Shown here piece by piece: positions 32,259 through 41,314 of a stretch of DNA of 64,000 bases (positions are counted from its first letter, which is position 1; the number at the start of each line of letters is the position of its first letter). The stretch covers positions 62,001 through 126,000 of the forward strand of contig NZ_BAFP01000003.1 in the NCBI RefSeq assembly GCF_000308455.1, given 5' to 3'. The stretch is from Nocardia abscessus NBRC 100374 (GTDB lineage: Bacteria; Actinomycetota; Actinomycetes; Mycobacteriales; Mycobacteriaceae). A program made the position numbers and the translations under genes. A model generated the notes under the pieces. It made no database searches. It was not told the DNA's origin and saw only the letters and a program-made list of their open reading frames with translations.

Positions 32259-34193
32259 ATGACCTCCCAATCCATTTTGGAAGACATGACCACCGAGACC
32301 CGCGCGAAGTCGCTGCTGCAGCGCATCATCCTGCCCCGGCCGGGCGAGCCGCTGGACGTGCGCACGCTCTACGTCGAGGAGTCGCAGACCAACGCCCGGC
32401 GCGCGCACGCGACCACGCGCACGTCGCTGTCGATCGGCGCGGAGTCCGAGGTCTCGTTCTGCACCTACTTCAACGCGCTGCCCGCGAGCTACTGGCGGCG
32501 CTGGAGCGTCCTGCCCTCGGTGGTGCTGCGTCTGGAACTGGCCGGCCACGGCCGGGTGGACGTGTACCGCTCGAAGGCCGACGGCTCGCGGATCCACGTG
32601 CAGGGCAAGGAATTCGCCGTCGCGACCGGCGCCGATTCGGTGATCGTGGAATTCGAGACCGACCTGGGCCCGTTCGAGGACGGCGGCTGGATCTGGTTCG
32701 ACATCACCACCGACACGGCGGTCACGCTGCTGTCCGGCGGCTGGTACGCGCCGGTCGAGGCGCCCGGCGAGGGCAGCATCGCGGTCGGCATGCCCACCTT
32801 CAACCGGCCCACCGACGCGGTGAAAACCCTCGCCGCCCTCGGTTCGGATCCGCTGGTGCTGGAGAAGATCAAGGCCGTCATCATCCCGGACCAGGGCACC
32901 AGGAAGGTCGTCGACGAGCCCGGCTTCGCGGAGTCCTCGGCGGCGCTCGGTGATCGCCTGTCCATTCACGACCAGCCCAACCTCGGCGGCTCCGGCGGCT
33001 ACAGCCGGGTCATGTACGAGGCGCTGAAGAACACCGACGCCGAGTACATCGTCTACATGGACGACGACATCGAGATCGAGCCGGACTCGATCCTGCGCGC
33101 GCTGGCCTTCGCCCGGTTCGCCAAGTCGCCGGTGCTGGTCGGCGGCCAGATGCTCAACCTGCAGGAGCGCTCGCACCTGCACGTCATGGGCGAGGTCGTC
33201 GACCGCGGCATCTTCATGTGGACCGCGGCGCCGAACGTCGAGTACGACCACGATTTCTCGAAGTACCCGCTCAAGGACCGGGACAACTCGAAGCTGCTGC
33301 ACCGGCGCATCGACGTCGACTTCAACGGCTGGTGGACCTGCGTCATCCCGCGTCGCGTCGCCGAGGAACTCGGCCAGCCGCTCCCGCTGTTCCTCAAGTG
33401 GGACGACGCGGAGTACGGCCTGCGCGCCCGGGCCGCCGGGTACCCGACCGTCACCCTGCCCGGCGCGGCCGTGTGGCACATGGCCTGGAGCGACAAGGAC
33501 GACGCCATCGACTGGCAGGCGTACTTCCACCTGCGCAATCGCCTGGTGGTCGCCTCGCTGCACCTGCCGGGCAACGGGCGCGCCATGGTCGTCAACACGA
33601 TCAAGGCCACCCTGAAGCACTTGCTGTGCCTGGAGTACTCGACGGTCGCGATCCAGAACCTGGCCATCCGCGACTTCCTCGCCGGCCCGGAACGGCTGTT
33701 CCAGCTGCTGCCGAGCGCGCTCGGCGCGGTGCACCAACTGCGTAAGCAGTACCCGGACGCGGTGATCCTGCCCTCGTCCACCGAACTGCCGCTGGCCAGC
33801 CACGTCGGCGTCGGAGCGGTCGGCGAGCCCGCCAACCCGATCGCCAAGGTGGTGCGGTTGGCCAAGGGCGTCGTGCACAACTTCCGCCCCGCGCACACCG
33901 AACATCACGACACCCCGCAGCTGAACGTGCCGACGCTGGACGCGCGCTGGTTCCTGCTCTCGCAGGTCGACGGCGTCACCGTCACCACGGCCGACGGACG
34001 CGGCGTCGTCTACCGCAAGCGCGATCCGCGTCAGGCGCTCGGCCTGTTCAAGGAGGCCATGCGCCTGCGCAAGGAGCTGGCCGCCCGCTTCCCGGAGATG
34101 CAGGAGCGCTACCGCGCCGCTCACCCGCAGCTGACCAGCACCGCGGCGTGGGAGAAGGTCTTCGGCATCGACACGAAGGATGGGCAGCAGTGA
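32259..34193 (+). CDS. glfT2: galactofuranosyltransferase GlfT2
   Basis: The protein has 644 residues, close to the 637 of Rv3808c. The N-terminal beta-rich domain (about 1-165) precedes the GT-A catalytic domain with VGMPTFNRPTDAVKT, the metal-binding YMDDDIEIEP (DDD, about 268), the catalytic-base region FLKWDDAEYGLRARAAG (about 385), and VWHMAWSDKDD with the conserved His. The C-terminal helical domain mediates oligomerisation. It polymerises galactan with alternating beta-1,5 and beta-1,6 linkages on the lipid-linked intermediate at the cytoplasmic face. Eight bases after glf, same operon. Confidence 0.96.
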   Translation: MTSQSILEDMTTETRAKSLLQRIILPRPGEPLDVRTLYVEESQTNARRAHATTRTSLSIGAESEVSFCTYFNALPASYWRRWSVLPSVVLRLELAGHGRVDVYRSKADGSRIHVQGKEFAVATGADSVIVEFETDLGPFEDGGWIWFDITTDTAVTLLSGGWYAPVEAPGEGSIAVGMPTFNRPTDAVKTLAALGSDPLVLEKIKAVIIPDQGTRKVVDEPGFAESSAALGDRLSIHDQPNLGGSGGYSRVMYEALKNTDAEYIVYMDDDIEIEPDSILRALAFARFAKSPVLVGGQMLNLQERSHLHVMGEVVDRGIFMWTAAPNVEYDHDFSKYPLKDRDNSKLLHRRIDVDFNGWWTCVIPRRVAEELGQPLPLFLKWDDAEYGLRARAAGYPTVTLPGAAVWHMAWSDKDDAIDWQAYFHLRNRLVVASLHLPGNGRAMVVNTIKATLKHLLCLEYSTVAIQNLAIRDFLAGPERLFQLLPSALGAVHQLRKQYPDAVILPSSTELPLASHVGVGAVGEPANPIAKVVRLAKGVVHNFRPAHTEHHDTPQLNVPTLDARWFLLSQVDGVTVTTADGRGVVYRKRDPRQALGLFKEAMRLRKELAARFPEMQERYRAAHPQLTSTAAWEKVFGIDTKDGQQ

Positions 34194-34828
34194 GTCTCGG
34201 AGCGAGCGCCGCCGACGACGCGGCGGTGCAGCCACACCTGCACAGCGCCAACGGTCACGGCGGCCCGGTGTCGGCGCGACCGGCGGCTGCCGAGCAGGCG
34301 CCGCCGGAGGTCGCGATCATCAACGCCGTGCAGGCCGCCCTCGGCGGCAAGCCCGCCGTGGTGTCCGCGGCGCGCGGGCTGTCGCACTTCGGTGAGCACG
34401 CGCTCGGCTGGGTCGGTATCGCCGCCGCGGGCTGGCTGGTGGACAAGCCGCGGCGCAGACAGTGGGCCGGGGTCGCGGTGGGCGCCGTCGGCGCGCACGC
34501 GGCCTCGATCGTCATCAAGCGCGTGGTCCGCCGTCCGCGGCCGAACGATCCGTCGGTGCAGGTCAACGTGGGGACGCCGAGCAAACTCAGTTTCCCGTCC
34601 TCGCACGCGACCTCGACGACGGCAGCGGCCGTGTTGCTCGGCAGATTGACCGGGCTACCCTTGCCTGCGGTGCTCGTCCCCCCGATGCTGCTTTCCCGGG
34701 TGGTCCTCGGGGTGCACTACCCCTCCGACGTGCTCGCCGGTTCCGCGCTCGGCGCCGCGTCCGCCGCCGCCCTGCTCGCCGCCGAAAAGAGACTCGACAG
34801 TGACCGCACAAGAAAGAGCCTTGGTTGA
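34190..34828 (+). CDS. PAP2-family phosphatase, probable decaprenylphosphoryl-5-phosphoribose phosphatase
   Basis: The protein has 212 residues from GTG overlapping the glfT2 stop (GTGA). PAP2 phosphatase motifs are KRVVRRPRP (KxxxxxxRP), FPSSHATST (PSGH-like) and SRVVLGVHYPSDV (SRxxxxxHxxxD), on transmembrane helices. Orthologue of Rv3807c. By known pathway it removes the 5-phosphate from decaprenylphosphoryl-phosphoribose made by the next gene's product, on the way to the arabinose donor DPA. Start by overlap; a longer frame opens at 34148 but enters glfT2. Confidence 0.9.
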   Translation: MSLGASAADDAAVQPHLHSANGHGGPVSARPAAAEQAPPEVAIINAVQAALGGKPAVVSAARGLSHFGEHALGWVGIAAAGWLVDKPRRRQWAGVAVGAVGAHAASIVIKRVVRRPRPNDPSVQVNVGTPSKLSFPSSHATSTTAAAVLLGRLTGLPLPAVLVPPMLLSRVVLGVHYPSDVLAGSALGAASAAALLAAEKRLDSDRTRKSLG

Positions 34829-34829
34829 C

Positions 34830-35756
34830 ATGAGTGAAGAGCCGACCGGCGCCGACCTCGCTGAGGCGGTAGTCAAGGGTCCGCCCAAGACGCTGGCCGG
34901 CGGTCTGTTCAAGGCAGTCCGTCCGCGGCAGTGGGTCAAGAACGTCCTGGTGCTCGCCGCCCCACTGGCCGCGGGCACCGCCACCGACGTGAACGTGCTC
35001 GCGCCCGTCGGCATCGCCTTCGTGGTGTTCTGCATGGCGGCCTCGGGCATCTACCTGGTGAACGACGCGCTCGACGTGGAGGCCGACCGGGCGCACCCGA
35101 CCAAGCGGTTCCGGCCGATCGCCGCGGGCGTCGTCCCGGTGAACCTGGCCTACCTGCTGTCGGCGGCGCTGCTCGCCGGATCGATCGCGGGGTCGTTCCT
35201 CGCGTCGTGGCACCTGGCCGTGGTGATGGCGGTCTACATCGGCATCCAGCTGGCCTACTGCTTCGGCCTCAAGCATCAGGCCGTGCTGGACATCTGCATC
35301 GTCTCCTCGGGCTTCCTGCTGCGCGCTGTGGCCGGTGGCGCCGCCGCGAACATCGAACTGTCGCAGTGGTTCCTGCTGATCATGGCCTTCGGCTCGCTGT
35401 TCATGGCGGCGGGCAAGCGCTACGCGGAACTGCAGATCGCGCTGGGCACCGGCGCCAAGATCCGCAAGTCGCTGGAGTACTACACGCCCACCTACCTGCG
35501 TTTCATCTGGACCCTGGCCGCGACGGCGGTCGTCGTGTTCTACGGACTCTGGGCGTTTCAGCAGGACGGCATCAAAGACACCAACTGGTTCGCGATCTCG
35601 ATGATCCCGTTTACCATCGCAATCCTGCGTTACGCGGTCGACGTCGATGGCGGCGAGGCCGGGGAACCAGAAGAGATCGCGCTGGGGGACCGCATCCTCC
35701 AGTTCCTCGCAATCGCCTGGATCGGAGCGGTAGGTGTCGCTGTCTATCTCACCTGA
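34830..35756 (+). CDS. ubiA: decaprenyl-phosphate 5-phosphoribosyltransferase (UbiA family)
   Basis: The protein has 308 residues. It opens like Rv3806c with KAVRPRQWVKNVLVLAAPLA, has the UbiA aspartate motif NDALDVEADRAHPTKRFRP (NDxxDxxxD) near residue 75 and about nine membrane helices. It transfers phosphoribose from PRPP to decaprenyl phosphate, the first committed step of the DPA arabinose donor. ATG 34830 is chosen over an in-frame GTG (34800) by similarity to the mycobacterial start; it follows the PAP2 stop by one base. Confidence 0.93.
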   Translation: MSEEPTGADLAEAVVKGPPKTLAGGLFKAVRPRQWVKNVLVLAAPLAAGTATDVNVLAPVGIAFVVFCMAASGIYLVNDALDVEADRAHPTKRFRPIAAGVVPVNLAYLLSAALLAGSIAGSFLASWHLAVVMAVYIGIQLAYCFGLKHQAVLDICIVSSGFLLRAVAGGAAANIELSQWFLLIMAFGSLFMAAGKRYAELQIALGTGAKIRKSLEYYTPTYLRFIWTLAATAVVVFYGLWAFQQDGIKDTNWFAISMIPFTIAILRYAVDVDGGEAGEPEEIALGDRILQFLAIAWIGAVGVAVYLT

Positions 35757-37701
35757 CGAGATGCTGGTAGCGGAGCGAACGGAATACGCGGCGCAGCGGC
35801 AGGCCGATGAGCAGAGCCGCTCCGCGTCGCGGTTCGCGCGTCTATCCAAAACCATGTTCGTCGGTGGGATCGCGCTCACCGTTGTCCTTTTCGCGATCGG
35901 AGGCTGGCAGCGGCGGTGGATCGCCGACGACGGCCTCATCGTGTTGCGCACCGTGCGCAACCTGATGGCCGGCAACGGGCCCGTCTTCAACGAGGGCGAG
36001 CGCGTCGAAACCAACACCAGCACCGCGTGGACCTATCTGGTCTGGTTCTTCAGCTGGCTGACCCAGGCGCGGCTCGAGTACGTGGTGCTCGGCGTCGCGC
36101 TCACGGTGTCGCTGGCCGCGGTGGTGTTCGCCATGTTCGGTTCCGCGCGGCTGTGGGGCGGGGCAGGCGCCGGGCTGCTGCTGCCCGCGGGTGTGCTGGT
36201 CTACATCGCACTGCCCCCGGCCCGCGACTACGTCACCTCCGGCCTGGAAAGCGGTCTGGTGATCTGCTGGATCGGCCTGCTGTGGTGGCAGCTGATGCGC
36301 TGGAGCCAGGCGAAGTCGGTGCGCGTGCCCGGCCTGCTCGGACTCGTCTTCCTCGCCGGTCTCGCGCCGCTGATCCGTCCCGAGATGACGCTGGTCGGCG
36401 CGCTGGCGCTGCTGATGATCTTCTGTGCCCCCATGCCGGAGAGCAGACTGCGCCCGATCCTGCTGCGCGCGGTGATCGTCGTGGTGGCGGGGCTGGTTCC
36501 GCTGGGCTATCAGGTCTGGCGGATGGGCTACTACGGCCTGCCGTACCCGAACACCGCCGTCGCGAAGGACGCGGGCGGCGCGAAGTGGGGGCAGGGCTTC
36601 ACCTACCTCTGGGACCTGGTCGGTCCGTACTTCCTGTGGGCGCCGCTGCTGGTGCTGCTGATCGCCGGTGTGCTCGCCGCGCGCACACGGGCGCGCCGCA
36701 CCGCCCCTGCCGAGGGAGACTCGGCGCGCGGTTGGTCGGCCGGCCGAGTCCGGCAGTGGCTGCGTTCGCCGAGCGCGGTGGTCACCTTGGTTCTGGTGAG
36801 CGGATTCCTGCTGACCCTGTACGCGCTGCGGGTCGGCGGCGACTTCATGCACGGCCGGATGCTGCTGCCGCAGCTGTTCCTGCTGCTGCTCCCTGTCGCT
36901 GTCCTTCCGATCCGGGTGCCACAGGGTGGCCTGCGCGCGGCGACGGCCGCCGACTGGCCCCTCGCGGCGCTCGCGGTCGCCTTCGTCGGCGTCACGGGCT
37001 GGGCGCTGTTCGCGGCCGACACCACCGCGATCAAGACCGGCACCAAGATCACCTCGACCGGCATCGTCGACGAGCGCGTCTATTACGTCCTCAATACCGG
37101 GCACGACCACCCGATCCTGGCCGAGGACTACCTGGACTACCCGCGCATCCGCGCGATGGTCAACGACATCACCAACACCCCCGACGGCGGCCTGCTGCTG
37201 AACTCGCCCTCGTTCATGTTCTGGTACATCGCTCCGCCACCGCAGCCCATTCCGGACGGCGGCGCCGGGCACACGGTCTACTTCCTGAATCTCGGAATGA
37301 CCAGCATGAACGTGCCGCTGGACGTGCCGGTGATCGATCCGATGGGCCTGGCCTATCCGCTGGCGGCGCACACCGACCGGCTCACCGACGGCCGGATCGG
37401 GCATGACAAGAGCCTCTACCCGGACTGGGTCGTCGTCGACGCCGGCATGGTGGACAAGAAGCCGTGGATGCCCTGGTACCTGGACGAGAAGTGGGTCACC
37501 CAGGCGCGCACCGCGATGTCCTGCCCCGACACCCAGGCGCTGATGATCTCGCACCGTGATCCGCTCACCTTCGAGCGTTTCCGGCACAATCTGCGCAATG
37601 CGCTGCGGTTCGCGAAGTACCGCATCGACCGGGTGCCGAAGTACGAGATCCAGCGTTGCGGGCTGGTCGATCCGTTCCCGCAGCCGCTCGCGCCGCGCTG
37701 A
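35734..37701 (+). CDS. aftB: arabinofuranosyltransferase AftB
   Basis: The protein has 655 residues from GTG with GGAG six bases upstream, overlapping ubiA by 23 bp. GT-C membrane glycosyltransferase: WIADDGLIVLRTVRNLMAGN (DD motif in the first extracytoplasmic loop, about 63-82), RVETNTSTAWTYLVW, then some ten helices and a C-terminal periplasmic domain (about 440-655) with DYLDYPRIRAMV and LDVPVIDPMGLAYPL. It adds the terminal beta-1,2-linked arabinose to arabinan. Orthologue of Rv3805c. Confidence 0.93.
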   Translation: MSLSISPDEMLVAERTEYAAQRQADEQSRSASRFARLSKTMFVGGIALTVVLFAIGGWQRRWIADDGLIVLRTVRNLMAGNGPVFNEGERVETNTSTAWTYLVWFFSWLTQARLEYVVLGVALTVSLAAVVFAMFGSARLWGGAGAGLLLPAGVLVYIALPPARDYVTSGLESGLVICWIGLLWWQLMRWSQAKSVRVPGLLGLVFLAGLAPLIRPEMTLVGALALLMIFCAPMPESRLRPILLRAVIVVVAGLVPLGYQVWRMGYYGLPYPNTAVAKDAGGAKWGQGFTYLWDLVGPYFLWAPLLVLLIAGVLAARTRARRTAPAEGDSARGWSAGRVRQWLRSPSAVVTLVLVSGFLLTLYALRVGGDFMHGRMLLPQLFLLLLPVAVLPIRVPQGGLRAATAADWPLAALAVAFVGVTGWALFAADTTAIKTGTKITSTGIVDERVYYVLNTGHDHPILAEDYLDYPRIRAMVNDITNTPDGGLLLNSPSFMFWYIAPPPQPIPDGGAGHTVYFLNLGMTSMNVPLDVPVIDPMGLAYPLAAHTDRLTDGRIGHDKSLYPDWVVVDAGMVDKKPWMPWYLDEKWVTQARTAMSCPDTQALMISHRDPLTFERFRHNLRNALRFAKYRIDRVPKYEIQRCGLVDPFPQPLAPR

Positions 37702-37716
37702 CGCCGGAATCACACT

Positions 37717-37740
37717 GGGCCCATCGGTCGCGATGGGCCC
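37717..37740. terminator. terminator hairpin after aftB
   Basis: A perfect 10-bp stem GGGCCCATCG/CGATGGGCCC with a 4-nt loop, 15 bp after the aftB stop. It separates the galactan operon from the mycolyltransferase genes. Confidence 0.7.
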
Positions 37741-37930
37741 GGTGATCTCGATCTGCGCGGTAGATTGAGTGGCGTACGCCGCTTTATCTCTTTTTGGTAA
37801 CGCCACCGTGTCGATACCGATATACGCTACGACCGTATGCCCGGCCCGGCGTCCACCGGTCGTGGGCATGGGCGGGTTACCGTGTGGACGGCTTGCCGCT
37901 GTCGCTTGTGCAAACGAAAGGTTAAATCTG

Positions 37931-38998
37931 ATGCGAGGCGTGATCGGGCGTCGTCTTAAAACTCGAAGAGCAGGTTCTTGGCTCAAGCGGTCCATGCTGG
38001 TGTCGCTGGCTGTTCTGCTACCGCTCGGGGTGTCGGTGGCAGGTCCTGCCGCCCCGGCGTCCGCCGCGTTCAATCCGGACGGCTTCGACTTCTGGGTCGA
38101 TTCCGAGATGGGGCCGATCAAGTCGCGCGTTTTCCGCGCCGCCGACGGCAACACCGGGCGCGTGGTCTACGCGCTGGACGGCATGCGGGCGCGCACCGAC
38201 CTGAGCGGCTGGGAGATCGACACAGAGGTCGTCCGCGAGCTGACCAAGTGGAACATCAACGTGGTCATGCCGGTCGGCGGCCCGTCCAGCTTCTACGCCG
38301 ACTGGAACGGGCCGAGCGACTTCTTCGGCCTGGGCAGCGCGGGCTCGTCCTCCACCGGTTCGGCGAACTCGGGCTCGGGCCTGCTCACCGGTTCCGCGGG
38401 CGGGCCGGGCAAGACCAGCACCTACAAGTGGGAGACCTTCCTCACCAACAACCTGCGCTGGGCGCTGCGCGACCGGCTCGGGTTCAACCCGAGGGGCAAC
38501 GGCGTCTTCGGCCTGTCCATGGGCGGCAGCGCCGCGCTCACCCTGGCGGCCTACCACCCCGACCAGTTCCGTTACGCCGGTTCGTACTCCGGGTACCTGA
38601 ACATCTCCGCGCCGGGCATGCGCGAGGCGCTGCGCGTGGCGATGCTGGACGCGGGCGGCTACAACATCGACGCGATGGCGCCGCCGTGGGGCCCGCAGTG
38701 GCTGCGGATGGACCCCTTCGTGTTCGCGCCGCGGCTGAAGGCCAACAACACTCGCCTGTGGGTCTCCGCCGGTAGCGGTCTGCCGAGCGCGGTCGACGGC
38801 CTGAGTTTCAACACCATCAACGCGATGGGGCTGGAAGCGCTGGCACTGGCCAACACCCGGGCCTTCCAGGTCCGCATGCTCACCCTGGGTGCGAACAACG
38901 TCACCTACGACTTCCCGGCCGTGGGTGTGCACAACTGGAACTACTGGGCCGATGAGGTCTACCGGATGATCCCGGACCTGTCCGCGAACATCGGGTAA
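37931..38998 (+). CDS. antigen-85-type mycolyltransferase, copy 1
   Basis: The protein has 355 residues; AAAGG lies nine bases before ATG. A signal peptide (MLVSLAVLLPLGVSVAG region, cleaved after ASA) exports it. The alpha/beta-hydrolase core has NINVVMPVGGPSSFYADWNG, nucleophile elbow GLSMGGSAAL (catalytic Ser), LNISAPGMREALR and VGVHNWNYWADEVY (catalytic His). It transfers mycolate between trehalose monomycolates or to arabinogalactan in the outer envelope. Position matches Rv3804c. A Gly/Ser-rich insertion (about 136-157) before YKWETFLTNNL is also present in copy 2 and absent in copies 3 and 4. Confidence 0.93.
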   Translation: MRGVIGRRLKTRRAGSWLKRSMLVSLAVLLPLGVSVAGPAAPASAAFNPDGFDFWVDSEMGPIKSRVFRAADGNTGRVVYALDGMRARTDLSGWEIDTEVVRELTKWNINVVMPVGGPSSFYADWNGPSDFFGLGSAGSSSTGSANSGSGLLTGSAGGPGKTSTYKWETFLTNNLRWALRDRLGFNPRGNGVFGLSMGGSAALTLAAYHPDQFRYAGSYSGYLNISAPGMREALRVAMLDAGGYNIDAMAPPWGPQWLRMDPFVFAPRLKANNTRLWVSAGSGLPSAVDGLSFNTINAMGLEALALANTRAFQVRMLTLGANNVTYDFPAVGVHNWNYWADEVYRMIPDLSANIG

Positions 38999-39016
38999 TA
39001 GCCCGGACGATCTCGG

Positions 39017-39057
39017 CGAAAGACCGCTCCGCGTCATTGGCGCGAAGCGGTCTTTCG
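39017..39057. terminator. terminator hairpin after mycolyltransferase copy 1
   Basis: A perfect 12-bp stem CGAAAGACCGCT/AGCGGTCTTTCG (39017-39028/39046-39057) with internal CGCG pairing in the loop. The remaining 39058-39304 up to the next gene is non-coding and shows no further feature apart from a GGGAAAGG ribosome binding region. Confidence 0.7.
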
Positions 39058-39304
39058 GCGTTTCCACGGTCGTCCGGGGATACACGGGCAACGAATACGA
39101 AGAGAAAACGGCTTCGGTAGTTGTGGTCTGGATCACCATCCAGCAACATGAAGGCATTCGCTTCCGATTGATACGCGAACAACATGCACCGAGGTCGTTT
39201 CGTCCGGGTACTGGTGGAAGTCGTGCCTCGGTGCCCGATGAGGGTGCCAGTAGAGATCGCTAAAAGTTTGCTGATCAGGCCGCCCGAGGGAAAGGTCGAA
39301 TGTG

Positions 39305-40366
39305 ATGCGAAGTGCGCGCAGCAAGCGCGGGCCCGAGAGGTCTCGAACACCCCGTTCCTGGTTGCGAAGGTCCGTTGTCGGCGTCGCCGTGGCGATGCTG
39401 TTGCCGCTCGGCACGGCCATCGCGGGCACGGGCGCCACGGCATCGGCCGCGTTCAACCCCGCGGCCTTCGACTTCTGGGTCGACTCCGGCATGGGGCCGA
39501 TCAAGACCCGGATCCTGCGTGCCGCGGACGGCAACACCAACCGCGTCGCCTACGTGCTGGACGGCATGCGGGCGCCGGAGTCGCTGAACGGCTGGGAGAT
39601 CGAGACCAACATCCCGGAGGTTCTGGCCGGTCAGAACATCAACGTAGTGATGCCGGTCGGCGGCATGTCGAGCTTCTACGCCGACTGGAACGCGGCCAGC
39701 GAGTTCTTCGGCGTGCCGGCGGGCAGCGGCTCCAGCACCGGCTCCGGCGGGCTGGACGGGTTCGCGGGCGGACCGGGCAAGAGCTACCGCTACCAGTGGG
39801 AGACCTTCCTGACCAACAACCTGCGCTGGGCGCTGCGCGACCGGCTGGGATTCAACCCGTACCGCAACGGCGCCTTCGGCTTGTCGATGGGTGGCAGCGC
39901 GGCACTGACCCTGGCGGCCTACCACCCGGACCAGTTCAGCTTCGCCGGTTCGTTCTCCGGCTACCTGAACAACTCGGCGCCGGGCATGCGTGAGGCGATC
40001 CGCGCCGCCATGCTGGACGCGGGCGGCTATAACGTCGACTCGATGGCCCCGCCGTGGAGCCCGCAGTGGTTGCACATGGACCCGTTCGTCTTCGCGCCCA
40101 ACTTGGTCCGTAACGGCACCCGCCTGTGGATTGCCGCCGCCAGCGGCCTGCCCGCGGGCAGCGACCCGCCGAGCTTCGGCACCCTCAACGGCATGTGGCT
40201 GGAGACACTGGCGCTGGCGAACACCCGCGCGTTCCAGGTCCGGATGGGGAGCCTGGGCGGCGGCAACGCGGTCTACTCCTTCCCACCGTTCGGTATCCAC
40301 GCCTGGAACAACTGGGCCGACGAGGCCATGCGGATGATTCGGGATATGTCGGCGCACATCGGCTGA
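39305..40366 (+). CDS. antigen-85-type mycolyltransferase, copy 2
   Basis: The protein has 353 residues and is close to copy 1 throughout. The ATG follows a ribosome binding layout like that of copy 1 (AAAGG, nine bases), so ATG 39305 is preferred to GTG 39302. Signal peptide to about residue 47, PVGGMSSFYADW, GLSMGGSAAL with the nucleophile Ser, GIHAWNNWADEAM with the catalytic His. A Gly/Ser-rich insertion precedes YQWETFLTNNL. Duplication of copy 1 is evident. Substrate choice may differ in the PPWSPQWLHMDPFVF to DPPSFGTLNGM region. Expressed from its own transcript, judging by terminators on both sides. Confidence 0.92.
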   Translation: MRSARSKRGPERSRTPRSWLRRSVVGVAVAMLLPLGTAIAGTGATASAAFNPAAFDFWVDSGMGPIKTRILRAADGNTNRVAYVLDGMRAPESLNGWEIETNIPEVLAGQNINVVMPVGGMSSFYADWNAASEFFGVPAGSGSSTGSGGLDGFAGGPGKSYRYQWETFLTNNLRWALRDRLGFNPYRNGAFGLSMGGSAALTLAAYHPDQFSFAGSFSGYLNNSAPGMREAIRAAMLDAGGYNVDSMAPPWSPQWLHMDPFVFAPNLVRNGTRLWIAAASGLPAGSDPPSFGTLNGMWLETLALANTRAFQVRMGSLGGGNAVYSFPPFGIHAWNNWADEAMRMIRDMSAHIG

Positions 40367-40373
40367 AATATTG

Positions 40374-40392
40374 GCAGCGCCTGCGGCGCTGC
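40374..40392. terminator. short GC hairpin directly after copy 2
   Basis: A perfect stem GCAGCGCC/GGCGCTGC with a 3-nt loop starting 8 bp after the stop codon. Confidence 0.6.
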
Positions 40393-40394
40393 GT

Positions 40395-40489
40395 GTTCGC
40401 GGCCCCTGGATGGCTCGCGTCCGAGCGGACGAGACTCGCGCCTGCGGCGCATGCGCTTCGTCCGCTCGGACGCGAGCCGGGCCGCGAAC
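40395..40489. repeat. 95-nt long inverted repeat (21 bp plus 11 bp perfect arms)
   Basis: Inner arms at 40412-40432 and 40458-40478 are exact complements over 21 bp (GGCTCGCGTCCGAGCGGACGA and complement). Outer arms at 40395-40405 and 40479-40489 add 11 more, with a 6-nt bulge on one side. Far larger than needed for termination. It could be a REP-like element, a double terminator, or a structured RNA. Confidence 0.8.
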
Positions 40490-41314
40490 GGTGCTCGTAA
40501 GACTCGCACCCGAGGGGTGGAGAGGGTGGGTGTCCTGCGTTGGGATTTATTGTGCGGGGTTGGTTGGGACGGAGTATTTGTTCGCGTTTGTTCGGTGGTG
40601 TTCTCCGTAGGCGTGTGGAGGGGCGTGGTGGCTGGAAGGCTGCCGCGCTTGGTCGGGCTATAGGGGATCGAGCCTTAGGGGGTCCGCTAGGGGATCGGGG
40701 TCCGCTAGGGGATCGAGTATTAGGGGTCGAGCTGGGGGATAGGGAGCGAGCTGTACGGGTCGGCCGCGCGAACTAGGGGTCGCGACACGGCCCTCCGAAT
40801 GTTTGCCAATTGATCGCTGCTGTATGGTTATCGGTGATAAGGGCTGTTTGCTAGAGGTCATTTCCGTGTGCTATCACGGTGCATCTCGGTCCCGATCACG
40901 GTCCGGTCACGGGCTTCGGCGCGGGTAGTCCACGCGTCCCGAAGCTCGGGTTCGGGCCGGGGCTGTGGCCGGTGCCGGGATTGCGAAGATCTCGGGTCGG
41001 TGACAGTTCCCGCCAGGAGCGCAAATATCTTGCGATCCAACACGACATCACCGCGAGAACGCGATAAGGTCACCGCATCATTACCTTGCGCAAACGGATG
41101 GATTTCGGCCAGTGGAAAGACCCGGATCTTGCTAAAGCGAAGGGCGTCGAATATCGTCCAGCGAGCGCAAGTGTGACCAGATCGTTGTAGCGCCGCCACG
41201 GGTAACGGATTGTCGGGACCATGTCCGTGACGCGCGTCTCGTTGGCAACACGGGTGCCGCTTCGCCCTTCGGGTGGCGAGGTGGCACCACAACAGCAGAA
41301 AGAGAGCAGGATTC
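40490..41314. other. 825-bp gene-free region with TAGGGGATCG-type short repeats
   Basis: No convincing coding frame is present. The open frames listed on either strand lack ribosome binding sites and family patterns. From about 40658 to 40785 the plus strand carries irregular tandem copies of a TAGGGG-containing unit, including two copies of GGTCCGCTAGGGGATCG at 40681-40697 and 40699-40715. The following 500 bp is AT-richer than its surroundings and has no feature I recognise. It could hold a small RNA or a long 5' leader for mycolyltransferase copy 3. Confidence 0.5.

Noticed and set aside
34148..34189. Upstream start of the PAP2 gene inside glfT2
   Set aside because: It would use 42 bp of glfT2 out of frame; the GTG overlapping the glfT2 stop is the natural coupled start.
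40540..40776. Plus-strand open frame covering the TAGGGG repeats
   Set aside because: The translation is a low-complexity Gly/Asp/Arg string made by the repeat; no ribosome binding site of quality and no homology pattern.
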